DNA of 64,000 nucleotides, taken from contig BBZX01000001.1 in NCBI GenBank assembly GCA_001305055.1, forward strand, positions 558,001 to 622,000, in the 5' to 3' direction. The notes beneath the pieces are model-generated. The model was not told the DNA's origin. It ran no database searches and saw nothing but the letters and a program-made list of their open reading frames with translations. This stretch comes from Clostridia bacterium UC5.1-1C12. Lineage in GTDB: Bacteria; Bacillota_I; Bacilli_A; Erysipelotrichales; Erysipelotrichaceae. Within the stretch, counting starts at the first letter, position 1. Every line of letters begins with the position of its first letter. Shown piece by piece: positions 9,487-19,556 of this stretch. Position numbers and translations under genes: made by a program.

Positions 9487-10217
9487 ATGGATAAAATTTA
9501 TGTGGATCTGGATAATGATCAGTTAAACTTTGAAGAAGAATTTAAGCCATTTCTTGATGAAGAAGTAAAAGATCCATCCATTCAGACAAAGCCGGTATGG
9601 CGCGAAGAAGACATCAGTCCTTATGACCTTATGGAAGCAGACGGTGAAGAAGCTGCGATGAATTCAGTCAATGATGATCAAAATGAAACTGCCGTATGGC
9701 ATGAGCAAGACCGCAGCCCTTATGATTTAATTGATCATGAGGAAGATACTTCGATAAGGTAAAAGAAAGAATCAGGGAATACGGGGATCAGCATGTCTGG
9801 AAAGAGGATGATCAAAGTCCTTATGATTTATTTGATGATTCACTCTGTGCAAGTTTTGATGATCCTTATGATGAGATGGTCAGTGAAGATGAATTCTGTA
9901 AAGATTGCTCAAATTATGATACATGCACAAAGCGTCAGCCAAACCCAGTGAAAAAATCACAGATGCAGCAAATGGATGATGAAATCGAAGCTAATATTTC
10001 ACAATCCGAAGCTAATTTCACTAATACCCAGAGTGATGATGATGAGTATGACTGTATTCATGAAGCCGATATGTATGATAACGGCAATATTGACTGGCAA
10101 TGCGGCATCGACGTAAGCAATAACTCAGTGCAGCGTTCTATAAACAAAAGTAACTATGAATCAAAGCTGCCTAAATCTGTCACTTATGAAAAGAAAACAA
10201 TGGTAGAAAGAAAATGA
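9487..10217 (+). CDS. Acidic protein with three VW-x-E-x-D-x-SPYDL repeats, one frameshift
   Basis: Start is ATG 9487 (MDKIYVDLDN) with GAAAGGAG upstream. The protein, about 243 residues once the frame break near 9745 is joined, is strongly acidic and has no signal or membrane segment. It holds three near-identical motifs about 33 residues apart: VWREEDISPYDLME, VWHEQDRSPYDLID and VWKEDDQSPYDLFD. The third is visible only after frame correction. Downstream is a small cysteine cluster CKDCSNYDTC, then a polar low-complexity tail rich in D, N, S and Q. Short linear motifs in disordered acidic sequence suggest a multivalent binding scaffold, but that is speculation. It stands alone, divergent from the gene at 7828-9273. 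I do not know this family. Confidence 0.6.
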
Positions 10218-10307
10218 TCCGCCCAAGAAAACAACTTGCTGGATCAGAGTCATCAAAGAGTATTGATTTCATTTATTGTAAATTTATGAAATAAGCTGTA
10301 AATAGTC

Positions 10308-10336
10308 TTGACATTTTCATGAAACAAGGGTATTCT
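10308..10336 (+). promoter_or_regulatory. Sigma-A promoter of the leu operon
   Basis: TTGACA (10308-10313), 17-base spacer, TATTCT (10331-10336). It places the transcript start just ahead of the T-box leader. Confidence 0.75.
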
Positions 10337-10344
10337 CTTAGTAT

Positions 10345-10600
10345 CAAATAAAAAGCGATGATCGGGAAATGCTGATGGAAAACGGATACAGAAAGCTGCT
10401 GGCTGATGTGAAGCAGTACCATATACATCTAGCTCTCGCCCGTTAGCTGCAACCTGAAAGGCAACGAGTAAGGAAGTCGGGACTTCCCGTTATTGAAGAA
10501 CAGTTTTGTTTGAAACTGGCTGAGAGGATATCAATTTGATATCAAGAAAAGTGGTACCGCGGTGTTAAGCTCCGTCTTTTTGATAAGACTGGGCTTTTTT
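10345..10600 (+). promoter_or_regulatory. T-box riboswitch, leucine-type by context
   Basis: The leader contains the conserved T-box AGTGGTACCGCGG at 10550-10562. A stem-loop with U-tract follows (AGCTC/GGGCT with inner GTCTT/AAGAC, 10567-10600) and forms the terminator. A GATATC repeat pair (10526-10543) forms the stem just before it. Upstream Stem I sequence (about 10350-10445) has the GA-rich bulge typical of the class. A CTC near 10433-10437 could be the Leu specifier; this is a weak call. Uncharged tRNA-Leu should relieve termination and switch on leuA-ilvE. Confidence 0.85.
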
Positions 10601-10619
10601 ATTGGGAGGGACATAAAAA

Positions 10620-12281
10620 ATGAAACATGCGAATAAATATCAGCGTACATATTTTAATGTAGAAAACGCACCGATGCGCTGGATCAAAAAGGATTACGTC
10701 GATCATGCGCCAATTTGGTGCAGCGTTGATTTACGAGATGGCAATCAGAGTTTAATTATACCGATGAGCTTGAGGAAAAGCTTGAATTCTTTAAAATGCT
10801 GGTAAATGTCGGTTTTAAGGAAATTGAAGTAGGCTTTCCGGCAGCCAGTGAAACTGAGTACGAATTTTTAAGAGCGCTGATCGATCAGAATCTGATTCCT
10901 GATGATGTGACGATTCAGGTGCTGACACAGGCTAGAGAGCATATTATCCGTAAGACGTTTGATGCCTTGAAGGGGGCTAAAAAAGCGATCGTTCACCTGT
11001 ATAATTCTACTTCCGTTGCCCAGCGTGAACAAGTGTTCAAGAAAAGCAAGGAAGAAATCATCCAGATTGCAGTTGACGGCGCTAAACTGATTAAGTCAAT
11101 TGCTGATGAAACCAAGGGTAATTATCAATTTGAATATTCACCGGAAAGCTTCACCCAAACGGAAATGGATTTCGCAGCTGATATCTGTAATGCTGTCATT
11201 GATGTCTTAAAGCCTACCCCTGAGAATAAAGTAATTATTAATCTGCCGGTGACGGTTCAGGTCAGCATGCCGCATGTGTATGCCAATCAGATTGAATATA
11301 TGTGTGATCATCTCCATGAGCGGGATAATATTATCGTATCCCTGCATCCGCATAATGACCGCGGCTGTGGTGTTGCTGACAGTGAAATGGGCTTGCTGGC
11401 GGGAGCGACCGCATAGAGGGTACATTGTTTGGCAATGGTGAACGTACCGGTAATGTAGATATTATCACCTTAGCAATGAATATGTATTCTCAGGGAGTAG
11501 AACCGAATCTTGATTTTACTGATATTCCTGAAATTATTGAAGTATACGAGCGGGTAACGCGCATGCATGTCTATGAGCGTTCGCCCTATTCCGGTGAATT
11601 AGTGTTTGCGGCATTCTCCGGCAGTCATCAGGATGCGATTGCCAAGGGTATGAAATGGCGTGAAGAGAAACAGCTGGAACTATGGACCGTACCTTATCTG
11701 CCGGTAGATCCGCAGGATGTCGGAAGACAGTATGACGGCGGTGTTATCCGCATTAACTCACAGTCAGGCAAAGGCGGCATCGGTTATCTGCTGGAACAAA
11801 AATTCGGTTATGATACGCCAAAGGAAATGCGTGAGGATATCGGTTATCTGATGAAGGGTATTTCTGATCATCGCCATCAAGAATTAAAGAGTGATGAAAT
11901 TCTTGATATCTTCAAACAGGAATACTTCAACAAAACGATGCCGCTTCATATGCTGGATTATCATTTGTCAGAACAAATGAAGTGATGGTTACTTTAACGA
12001 TTGAAATGAATGGTGAAAAAAGAGATATTGTCGGCCGCGGCAACGGACGCCTTGATGCCGTAAGCAATGCGATTACTTCATCCTTAAATATTAATTATAA
12101 GGATCTGCTTTATAAAGAACATGCACTGACAAAGGGATCAACTTCACAGGCGGTTGCTTATGTGGGAATCCATGATGAAAATGGATCGATGTATTGGGGC
12201 GCCGGTATTCATGATGATATTATCGCCGCCAGTGTAATCGCCTTATTCTCGGCGGTAAATCGTTTAATGGGAGGAAAATAA
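10620..12281 (+). CDS. leuA: 2-isopropylmalate synthase, type 2, three frameshifts
   Basis: Condenses acetyl-CoA with 2-oxoisovalerate, the first committed step of leucine synthesis. Corrected length is about 553 residues, matching the long type 2 (yeast/mycobacterial) form. Visible parts: [12 protein letters not shown] (metal site and catalytic region), [17 protein letters not shown] (metal-binding His pair), [10 protein letters not shown], and a C-terminal LeuA regulatory domain from VTLTIEMNG to the end, where leucine feedback normally acts. Frame breaks are near 10770 ([10 protein letters not shown]), near 11407 (LAGADRIEGT once one base is restored) and near 11977 (SEQ-NEVMVTL). It is the first gene after the T-box and is followed two bases later by leuC. 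Confidence 0.93.
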
Positions 12282-12282
12282 G

Positions 12283-13545
12283 ATGGGAATGACAATGACA
12301 CAAAAAATCCTGGCAGCTCATGCCGGATTGGATCGAGTGACGGCCGGCCAGCTGATTAATGCCAAATTAGATATGGTTTTGGGCAATGATATTACGACAC
12401 CGGTAGCGATTAAAGAATTTGAGAAAGCTGGTTTTACGGATATTTTTGATAAAAATAAAGTTTCCATTGTTTTGGATCATTTCTCACCTAATAAAGATAT
12501 TAAAGCAGCTCAGCAATGCAAACAGTGCCGAAGCTTTGCCAGACGCTTTGACGTAGCGAATTTCTATGATGTCGGTACAATGGGTATTGAACATGCTCTG
12601 CTTCCGGAAAAAGGCTTGGTAGGGCCTGGTGAATGTATTATCGGCGCTGATTCACACACATGCACCTATGGCGCATTAAACGCCTTCTCTACCGGTGTGG
12701 GCTCTACGGATATGTGTGCCGGTATGGCAAGCGGTGAATGCTGGTTCAAGGTTCCGGCCGCTATTAAATTTAATATTCATGGCAAATTAAATCCATGGGT
12801 CAGCGGCAAAGATGTAATTCTGCATATTATCGGCATGATCGGTGTTGATGGAGCATTATATAAATCCATGGAATTCAGCGGTGACGGTTTAAAAAATCTA
12901 AGCATGGATGATCGCTTGTGTATTGCCAATATGGCAATTGAAGCCGGGGCAAAAAACGGACTCTTTGAGTTTGATGAAATTACTGAAGCTTATGTGAAAG
13001 AACGTGTCAATCGTCCTTATAAAACGTATAAAGCAGATGAAGATGCCGACTATGATCAAATTATTGATCTTGATTTATCAACCATTAAATCTACGATTGC
13101 TTTTCCGCATCTTCCGGAAAACACGAAAACAATCGATGAAGTCGGTGAAGTAAAGATCGATCAGATTGTTATCGGTTCATGCACCAACGGCAGAATTTCC
13201 GACATGGAAGCGGCAGCAGCGGTATTAAAGGGCAAGAAAATTCATCGTGATGTACGTGCCATCATTATTCCTGCTACGCAAAAGATTTGGCTTGAATGTG
13301 TAAAACGCGGTTATATGGATATCTTTATAGAAGCTGGCTGTATTGTTTCAACACCTACCTGCGGTCCTTGTCTGGGTGGTTATATGGGTATTCTCGCCGA
13401 GGGTGAACGCTGTGTATCCACCACCAACCGTAATTTCGTCGGCCGCATGGGTCATGTGGATTCTGAGGTTTATCTGGCTTCCCCAGCCATCGCGGCGGCC
13501 AGTGGTATCATGGGAAGAATTGCTGATGTGAAGGAGGTAATGTAA
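12283..13545 (+). CDS. leuC: 3-isopropylmalate dehydratase large subunit
   Basis: Intact, 420 residues. With LeuD it isomerises 2-isopropylmalate to 3-isopropylmalate through an aconitase-type [4Fe-4S] cluster. Cluster ligands are visible in GSCTNGR (Cys about 299) and TCGPCLGG (two Cys about 360-363). [13 protein letters not shown] and the end [19 protein letters not shown] match the family. 420 residues is the shorter archaeal/clostridial-type LeuC. The start ATG is preceded by GGGAGG. The stop abuts the leuD start. Confidence 0.96.
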   Translation: MGMTMTQKILAAHAGLDRVTAGQLINAKLDMVLGNDITTPVAIKEFEKAGFTDIFDKNKVSIVLDHFSPNKDIKAAQQCKQCRSFARRFDVANFYDVGTMGIEHALLPEKGLVGPGECIIGADSHTCTYGALNAFSTGVGSTDMCAGMASGECWFKVPAAIKFNIHGKLNPWVSGKDVILHIIGMIGVDGALYKSMEFSGDGLKNLSMDDRLCIANMAIEAGAKNGLFEFDEITEAYVKERVNRPYKTYKADEDADYDQIIDLDLSTIKSTIAFPHLPENTKTIDEVGEVKIDQIVIGSCTNGRISDMEAAAAVLKGKKIHRDVRAIIIPATQKIWLECVKRGYMDIFIEAGCIVSTPTCGPCLGGYMGILAEGERCVSTTNRNFVGRMGHVDSEVYLASPAIAAASGIMGRIADVKEVM

Positions 13546-14043
13546 ATGAAAGCACATGGTCAGGCACATAAATACGGTGATAACATCGATACCGATGTAA
13601 TCATTCCCGCCCGTTATTTGAACACGAGTGATCCTAAAGAATTGGGCGCCTTATGCATGATTGATATTGATCAGAATTTTGTGAAGAAAGTTCAGCCTGG
13701 TGATATCATGGTCGGCGGTTATAATTTTGGCTGCGGTTCCAGCCGTGAACATGCACCGATTGCCATTAAAGCGAGCGGCATCGCCTGTGTCATCGCCAAA
13801 AGCTTTGCCCGTATCTTCTACCGCAATGCAATTAATATCGGGTTGGCCATTCTGGAATGTGAAGAAGCGAGCGATAAGATTGAAGCAGGTGATGAAATCA
13901 GTATTGATTTTGACAGCGGCATCATAACCAATCATACAAAAAATGAAAGTTATCAGGCAAATGCCTTTCCTGATTTTATTAAAGAGATCATTGAATGCAA
14001 TGGCCTAATAAATAAATTGAAAAAGGAGTCTGTTCATGAATAA
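13546..14043 (+). CDS. leuD: 3-isopropylmalate dehydratase small subunit
   Basis: Intact, 165 residues, the swivel-domain partner of LeuC. Characteristic motifs are [13 protein letters not shown] near the N-terminus and [15 protein letters not shown], the substrate-binding loop. The short length fits the clostridial/archaeal LeuD paired with a 420-residue LeuC. GGAGG lies ahead of the start, within the end of leuC. Its 3' end overlaps leuB by 8 bases, implying coupled translation. Confidence 0.96.
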   Translation: MKAHGQAHKYGDNIDTDVIIPARYLNTSDPKELGALCMIDIDQNFVKKVQPGDIMVGGYNFGCGSSREHAPIAIKASGIACVIAKSFARIFYRNAINIGLAILECEEASDKIEAGDEISIDFDSGIITNHTKNESYQANAFPDFIKEIIECNGLINKLKKESVHE

Positions 14044-15106
14044 GCGTATTACCGTTATTAAGGGTGATGGCATCGGGCCCGAGATCATTGATGAAGCCAT
14101 CAAAGTCTTAGAGGCTGTCGCCGATAAATATCAGCATAGATTTACTTATAATTATATTGATGCCGGCGGCTGTGCAATCGATAAATTCGGCACTTCCCTG
14201 CCTGATGCGAGTTTAGCAGCCTGTTTAGACTGTGACAGCGTCTTGTTGGGAGCGGTCGGCGGTCCAAAATGGGATCAGGTCGATCCAGCGATTCGTCCGG
14301 AAAAAGCATTGCTTAAGATCCGCAAGGAGATGGGTTTATTTTCTAATCTTCGGCCAGCTAAGGTTTTTGATGTACTGGCTGCCGCTTCACCGCTGAAACC
14401 AGAAATTGTCGCTCAAGGCATTGATTTACTGATTGTGCGGGAACTCATTGGCGGTGTTTACTTTGGAGAGCGTGAAACCAAGGAAATAAACAATGAGTTA
14501 AAGGCTACGGACATTATGAGTTACAGTGAGCATGAGATTGAACGCGTTGGCAGAGTTGCCTTTGAAACAGCCCGCAAACGCCGTCATCATGTGACCAGCG
14601 TTGACAAAGCCAATGTATTAGATACATCAAGATTATGGCGTAAGGTAATGCATCGGCTGGCTGAAGAATATCCGGATGTAACCTATACCGACATGCTGGT
14701 AGATAATACGTCCATGCAGTTAATCAAAAATCCTTCGCAATTCGATGTCGTGGTCACAGAAAATATGTTTGGCGATATTCTAAGTGATGAAGCCAGCATG
14801 ATTACCGGTTCAATCGGTTTGATTCCATCCAGCTCGCTGGGTGAAGGCAGCCGCGGCATGTATGAGCCAATTCACGGATCGGCACCGGATATTGCCGGTA
14901 TGAATATCGCAAATCCGATTGGTACGATATTATCAGCGGCAATGATGCTGAAATACAGCTTTGAGTTAGAAGCTGAAAGTCAGGCGATTGAAGACGCGGT
15001 GAACGCAGTGCTGAATGAAGGCTACCGCACAGCGGATATTTATACGGAAGGTAAAATCAAATTGACATGCTCAGAAATGGGCGATAAAATTGTTTCAAAA
15101 TTATAG
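14036..15106 (+). CDS. leuB: 3-isopropylmalate dehydrogenase
   Basis: Intact, 356 residues. NAD-dependent oxidative decarboxylation of 3-isopropylmalate to 2-oxoisocaproate. Motifs: KGDGIGPEI at the N-terminus, [12 protein letters not shown] (substrate Arg/Tyr region), DKANVL, and [19 protein letters not shown] with the Mg-binding aspartates, then GSAPDIAG. It overlaps leuD by 8 bases and is followed by ilvE after 10 bases. Confidence 0.97.
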   Translation: MNKRITVIKGDGIGPEIIDEAIKVLEAVADKYQHRFTYNYIDAGGCAIDKFGTSLPDASLAACLDCDSVLLGAVGGPKWDQVDPAIRPEKALLKIRKEMGLFSNLRPAKVFDVLAAASPLKPEIVAQGIDLLIVRELIGGVYFGERETKEINNELKATDIMSYSEHEIERVGRVAFETARKRRHHVTSVDKANVLDTSRLWRKVMHRLAEEYPDVTYTDMLVDNTSMQLIKNPSQFDVVVTENMFGDILSDEASMITGSIGLIPSSSLGEGSRGMYEPIHGSAPDIAGMNIANPIGTILSAAMMLKYSFELEAESQAIEDAVNAVLNEGYRTADIYTEGKIKLTCSEMGDKIVSKL

Positions 15107-15116
15107 GAGGAACATC

Positions 15117-16181
15117 ATGGATATCAAATTTATAAAATCAGAGAATCTTAAGACTAAACCCGATCAAAACGCTTTAGGCTTCGGCAAATACTTTTCCGAC
15201 TACATGTTTGTCTGCGAATGGGATGAAGGTCAGGGCTGGCATGATGCCCGCATTCAGCCTTATGCGCCGATCATGTTAGACCCTGCTTCAATGGTTCTGC
15301 ATTATGCACAGGAAACCTTTGAAGGCATGAAAGCTTATAAATCGCCAAAGAATGAAATTCTGTTATTCCGTCCGGAAATGAATGCCCGCCGTATGGCTAA
15401 TTCAAATGAACGCCTCTGCATGGCTATTTTCCCTGAAGCCGATTTCGTCCAAGCCGTTGAGGAATTGGTGAAGGCAGAAGCTGACTGGATTCCAACAGCC
15501 GAAGGCACTTCACTTTACATTCGCCCGTTCATGTTCGCAACAGAGGCCAGTGTCGGTGTTCATCCTTCAAAGAAGTATACCTTCGTTATTGTCTGCTCAC
15601 CGGTAGGCGCCTATTATCCGGAGGGTGTTAATCCAGTTAAAATTTATGTTGAAGAAGAATATGTAAGAGCTGTCCGCGGCGGTACGGGCTTCACAAAATG
15701 CGGCGGCAATTATGCAGGCAGCGTGGCAGCTCAGGCAAAAGCAGAAAAATTAGGCTATACGCAAGTTTTATGGCTTGATGGTGTAGAACGCAAATATGTC
15801 GAAGAAGTCGGCACGATGAATGTAATGTTTAAAATTAACAATGAAATCTATACCGCACCGATTGAAGGAACTGTTCTGCCGGGTGTAACGCGTGACTCAA
15901 TCATCGCACTGCTGAAAAGCTGGGGCTATACTGTTCATGAGACACATCTGGCTATCGATGATCTGATGGCAGCCGGTGACAAAGGTGAATTGGAAGAAGC
16001 TTTCGGCACGGGTACAGCGGCAGTAATCTCGCCAATTGGTGAACTGAATTATCGCGGCCATATCGTAACAATCAATGATTTCAAGACCGGCGGTCTGACA
16101 CAAAAGCTTTATGATACATTAACCGGTATCCAATGGGGTAAGGTTGAAGATCCATTTAACTGGGTCAGAGTCGTAAAATAG
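15117..16181 (+). CDS. ilvE: Branched-chain amino acid aminotransferase
   Basis: Intact, 355 residues, fold-type IV PLP enzyme. Catalyses the last step of leucine synthesis and also acts on isoleucine and valine. ATG 15117 (MDIKFIKSEN) chosen for TAGGAGGAAC immediately upstream. Motifs: HYAQETFEGMKAY, FRPEMNARRM, TGFTKCGGNYAGS (region of the PLP-binding Lys), VEEVGTMNV, EAFGTGTAAVISPIG. The length and sequence fit the BCAT-II group. It ends the leu operon; a strong terminator follows. Confidence 0.96.
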   Translation: MDIKFIKSENLKTKPDQNALGFGKYFSDYMFVCEWDEGQGWHDARIQPYAPIMLDPASMVLHYAQETFEGMKAYKSPKNEILLFRPEMNARRMANSNERLCMAIFPEADFVQAVEELVKAEADWIPTAEGTSLYIRPFMFATEASVGVHPSKKYTFVIVCSPVGAYYPEGVNPVKIYVEEEYVRAVRGGTGFTKCGGNYAGSVAAQAKAEKLGYTQVLWLDGVERKYVEEVGTMNVMFKINNEIYTAPIEGTVLPGVTRDSIIALLKSWGYTVHETHLAIDDLMAAGDKGELEEAFGTGTAAVISPIGELNYRGHIVTINDFKTGGLTQKLYDTLTGIQWGKVEDPFNWVRVVK

Positions 16182-16195
16182 AATTCCGCTTAAGA

Positions 16196-16230
16196 AAGTG
16201 CAAGCCAACCGCTGACCTGCACTTTTTTAT
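16196..16230 (+). terminator. Terminator of the leu operon
   Basis: AAGTGCA arm, 15-base loop, TGCACTT arm running into six T. Confidence 0.85.
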
Positions 16231-16382
16231 TATATGGGAAATTGCATTTTTAAGCATAAAAGTACCATTTTTTAATTATAAAAGATATCTGAAAATGATA
16301 AAAAGCAAGTGAATTTATAATGTAAAAATGGTAAAAGTCTTTGACAAAGGTATAAAACGAAGTAAAAAAGCACCAATAATGC

Positions 16383-16417
16383 AAAAACACATCCTTTTCT
16401 TAGAAGCTGTGTTTTTT
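16383..16417. terminator. Bidirectional terminator between convergent genes
   Basis: AAAAACACA and TGTGTTTTTT arms give a U-tract on both strands. It lies after the minus-strand HEAT gene (stop 16435). The AT-rich interval 16231-16382 holds no gene I can see. Confidence 0.65.
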
Positions 16418-16434
16418 AACTCTTAGAGTCATCG

Positions 16435-16902
16435 CTATGCGGCATTTTCAATCAATGCCAAGCTTTGCTTAATATCCTCAGCAATCAGTTTTTGCATATT
16501 TTCTGAATAGATATTTGTTTGTGCTTGCCGCAGTGCCGCTGTTATTTTTAAAGTAAGTTCCGGTTTATCTTTTACTAATAGCGGCAGCAGTTTGACGCAT
16601 TGTCTGACGGTAATTGGTTTTTCATCATGAAGATGATCGAGAAAGCGCTCAAGCTTCATATCAATCACTTGCGCAGTATCCCATTTAGCATTCGCTGCAA
16701 TCAATACCAATCCCCGATTACGCACATATGAATTTTTATGATTCAGCATTGAGAAAAATTCATCTAAGTAAAGGGAAACTGAAGCCCCTTCTTCACTCAT
16801 CATTTCTAGCTGCTTCAACGCTGCATACCCGGTATCAGCATCTGATGCATAAAGCTGTGCTATCAGCTGTCTGATGTCTTCTTCTGAATGAATTACAGCC
16901 AT
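16435..16902 (-). CDS. HEAT-repeat-like protein of the 'SufBD protein' annotation group
   Basis: Intact, 155 residues, all helical. Repeated helix pairs (LYASDADTGYAALKQLEMM, SVSLYLDEFFSMLNHKNSYVRNRGLVLI, ITVRQCVKLLPLLVKDKPEL) have the spacing of HEAT repeats. The 'YVRNRG' and 'KPITVRQ' turns match a small Firmicutes family often mislabelled SufBD. No cysteines suited to Fe-S binding are present, so SufBD is a misnomer. Its start overlaps the end of the upstream esterase by 10 bases (ATGGCTGTAA), so the two are co-translated. Likely a protein-binding helper; partner unknown. Confidence 0.75.
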   Translation of the reverse strand: MAVIHSEEDIRQLIAQLYASDADTGYAALKQLEMMSEEGASVSLYLDEFFSMLNHKNSYVRNRGLVLIAANAKWDTAQVIDMKLERFLDHLHDEKPITVRQCVKLLPLLVKDKPELTLKITAALRQAQTNIYSENMQKLIAEDIKQSLALIENAA

Positions 16903-17674
16903 GTTGAAATGACCTCATTCAAAACCAGATCCCAAAAACGCCATTCATGTCCATACCCGTCTACCTCAGCATAATCCAGCTCATAGCCATACACTTCCAG
17001 CTGTGCTTTCGCATACCGGCACTTATCCAGCAGAAAATCCTTACTGCCGACACGCATATAAAAACAAGGCAGCTCACAATGCTTTTGGCATTCTCTTTCA
17101 GCATTGCATAAGCATCCTCACGAGTGCCGATCAATTCTCTGCCGCCCGGGACGGAACCGCCAAATACTTGCGGAGCATTGCCGAACCAGTCCACATTTCC
17201 CATTCCGCCGTCTGCTAAATTAAAAGCACAGCCAGACATTAATACCACTTTTGAATACTGATGAGGAAAGGCCAGTGCCAGCTTCATTGCCCCCATAGAT
17301 AAGCCGCCGATAAAATTATCCTCACGCCGATCACTTAAAGGAAACATATAACGACAGAAAGCTACTAACTCCTCACCGATAAAACTGAAATATTTGGCAC
17401 CCTTGGGTATATCCGTATAACCGCTGTTTTCAGCCGGCGGCAGTATCAAGGCCAGTTGATGATCCTGGGCATAACGGGCTGCATTAGTAAAGGTCAGATA
17501 ATCATTTTCATCCCCCGAAAAGCCATGCAGCAGCCATAAAACCTGCAGCTTTCGCTGCGGATTATACACCTCTTCAGTATTTAGATGATCAAAATCGACA
17601 CTGGGTATCACAGCCGTAAAATTAACCTGACGTCCTAGTGCCGTTGACATAAAATTGATATGCAGTACAGCCAT
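16893..17674 (-). CDS. EstA/tributyrin-type alpha/beta-hydrolase, one frameshift
   Basis: Start ATG 17674 behind GGAGGTGG. The fold elements are VLWLLHGFSGDENDYL (oxyanion strand), GGLSMGAMKLAL (G-x-S-x-G nucleophile) and, only after restoring one base near 17085, GYGHEWRFWD with the catalytic His. Corrected, the protein is about 260 residues and ends at 16893, not at 16961 as the raw frame suggests. Family members hydrolyse short-chain acyl esters or S-formylglutathione-like substrates in the cytoplasm. Its stop overlaps the HEAT-repeat gene. Confidence 0.85.
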
Positions 17675-17735
17675 AAGCCACCTCCACGATTCATTATGAA
17701 TAGCTTACCACGATTTCAAGCTTTTGGGAACCAAC

Positions 17736-18376
17736 CTATTGACCAAAGGGACGATCAAATCGCTTTTTATAGGCATGGTTTTTTCTAAGCATATGCTGCC
17801 AGTAAATATCACCTAAACCAAGTCGGGATAAAAGCTGCAGCTGCCGCAGCTTATGGCGGCTCAGCCGATAAGGATCGCCAAGCCGCGCAACAATCTCTTC
17901 ATCAAGTTCACCGGTTTCAGCTAATCGCCGGCCTAATGCCTGCAAATCTTCAAAAAGCTTTTGATTCGCTTTTTCAGGCATTAAAGAAACGCCTGCTGAA
18001 TTTCCTCTGACAACTACGCCTAAACATTCATAACCAAGCCGCGCTGCCTGATGCTTCAGCGCTTTGACACAATAGGCTGACTGAGCTGCTTCAATAAAGC
18101 CGGACTGCACAACAAAAAGAATCTGCGCGCCCTTTTTCGCAGGCTTCATCACTTCAAACAGCTTCATGACAATTCCCGGCATGGCATGCACATATAGCGG
18201 CATGACAAAAATCAGCTGATCCGCCAAAGCAGCCTGAGCTGCCAATTCATCATATTGATGCGTGTCGGCATAAAGAATATCTGACACAACAAGCATCCCA
18301 CTCATCAGCTGACGGATAAAAACTTCAGAATTTCCCTGACGGCATGCGGAGAACCATTAATAAATATCGTTTTCAT
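17736..18376 (-). CDS. Flavodoxin-fold NAD(P)H/FMN oxidoreductase-like protein, one frameshift
   Basis: Start ATG 18376. MKTIFINGSPHAVRGNSE (after restoring a G at 18334-18336) is the phosphate-binding loop 'GSPR-x-x-S' of FMN-dependent NADPH oxidoreductases. LIFVMPLYVHAMPGIVMKLFE matches the 'PlY...mPg..K' FMN-ring segment of this family. About 213 residues. The C-terminal part is helical and basic (RLSRHKLRQLQLL, LRKNHAYKKRFDRP), longer than a minimal flavodoxin. The substrate is unknown. A broken HTH gene lies immediately upstream and could be its regulator. Confidence 0.75.
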
Positions 18377-18403
18377 GATGCCCGTCCCCCATCTGCGCTG
18401 ATC

Positions 18404-18753
18404 TCAATGACTTGCATGCCAAAACTGATAAAAAACACGCTGTAAATATTCAACAAATAATGAGCGGGCTTGAGTATCTGAAAAATCATCAAGATAGCGC
18501 ACAATGACTGATGGATTTTGCTTGTATCGCATTAAATGCATTGATTCACCGCTGTCATAACGAATAAAAGGCAGTCCTAACACGATTGCTTCAGCGGCTT
18601 CAATAATCCAAGCTTTTCATAATATCTGAGTGTTTCACGGCTTAAACCAAGACTTTCATAAACCTGTGAAGCTGTATAAAAATTATCTAATCGTTCATTA
18701 TCCAAGCGGTCAGCCTCATCAAAGCTGCTTTCTATCCGTTCATTTATCTTCAT
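18404..18753 (-). pseudogene. Broken MerR-type regulator with unassigned 3' segment
   Basis: From ATG 18753 (RBS GGAGATC) there is an unusual charged N-terminal extension of about 23 residues. A MerR recognition segment follows, FYTASQVYESLGLSRETLRYYEKLGLL, and a stop ends it at 18577. A second open stretch, in another frame, covers the next 58 codons to TGA 18404 (EAAEAIVLGLPFIRY, MRYKQNPSVIVRYLDDF, LFVEYLQRVFYQFW). One indel near the YYEKL codons would join them. The joined C-terminus does not look like a usual MerR effector domain, so either more sequence is missing or two genes abut. It lies 28 bases before the flavodoxin-fold gene. Confidence 0.5.
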
Positions 18754-18898
18754 AAGCCGATCTCCATATTTCAACATTATAGCACAGAAAAACGATGCGG
18801 CTAAACATCGTTTTTTAAGAAAGGGGTAAAAATTATAAAAAATTTGTTTACGGGAATTAAAAAACTAAAACGGGATTAAACAGGAATTAAAAATTTTG

Positions 18899-19310
18899 TT
18901 AATTCAGCGCCAAAAGGAAAAAATTCAAATCATCAGCGGCATCGGGAGTACCGTTAATCATTAAGGTTTCCTTAAGTAAGAGGGTATCATCGCTATTTAT
19001 CTGCCAGTTACGCATCCATTGTCGGCCTCCCCATCCATAGGAGCTTAACAAGGTGTTTACCAGCAAGCGATAACCATCTGCTGAGTGTTGTGAAGATTTA
19101 CTGCCAAAATTTTATCCATAACATCTTATATCATGGTTTCAAGACGCTTCCTCTTATACAAAAGCGTAGGACCAGATAATCTCTGCCTTCATGTTTAAAA
19201 CACATCGGCAAGCCAAGAAGCATTTGATTTCATGAGGGTCGTCATTGCTTCAAGGCATTTTGAGGATGACATTGCATTAGATGACTGCAGCTGTCTCCCC
19301 TTAAAAGTTA
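18899..19310 (-). pseudogene. Decayed gene of unknown family
   Basis: No intact frame. Minus-strand pieces, in order: SSSKCLEAMTTLMKSNAS, MCFKHEGRDYLVLR, MDKIL, then a 60-codon run containing SADGYRLLVNTLLSSYGWGG, RQWMRNWQIN and INGTPDAADDLNFFLLAL to TAA 18899. At least four frame changes in 400 bases, some outside homopolymers, mark a relic. I cannot name the parent. The surrounding region 18780-19556 holds no other gene; 18840-18890 has short repeats of GGGATTAAA-like units and 19321-19556 is AT-rich regulatory-type sequence. Confidence 0.4.
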
Positions 19311-19556
19311 CCCAATTCTAACTGATTGACTAAAAAAAGAGGGATTTCTTATCTCATAACAGCCTATACAATTAGCTTTGGTTAACTTTATGACTAAATT
19401 ATACCCAGCCCTTTAACTCTTGTCAACTATATTTAACTAAAATTTATAAAAACAGCAGTTTTATCCTTTCAGTGTTAACATATAAACGTATAATTAATTT
19501 TTAATATGACATAGGGTTGTCAGTTTAATGTGCTACAATATCAACAGGTGATAAAA

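Noticed and set aside
16435..16902. SufBD iron-sulfur assembly protein
   Set aside because: The sequence is all helical HEAT-like and has no suitable cysteines; the SufBD label for this group is a database carry-over.
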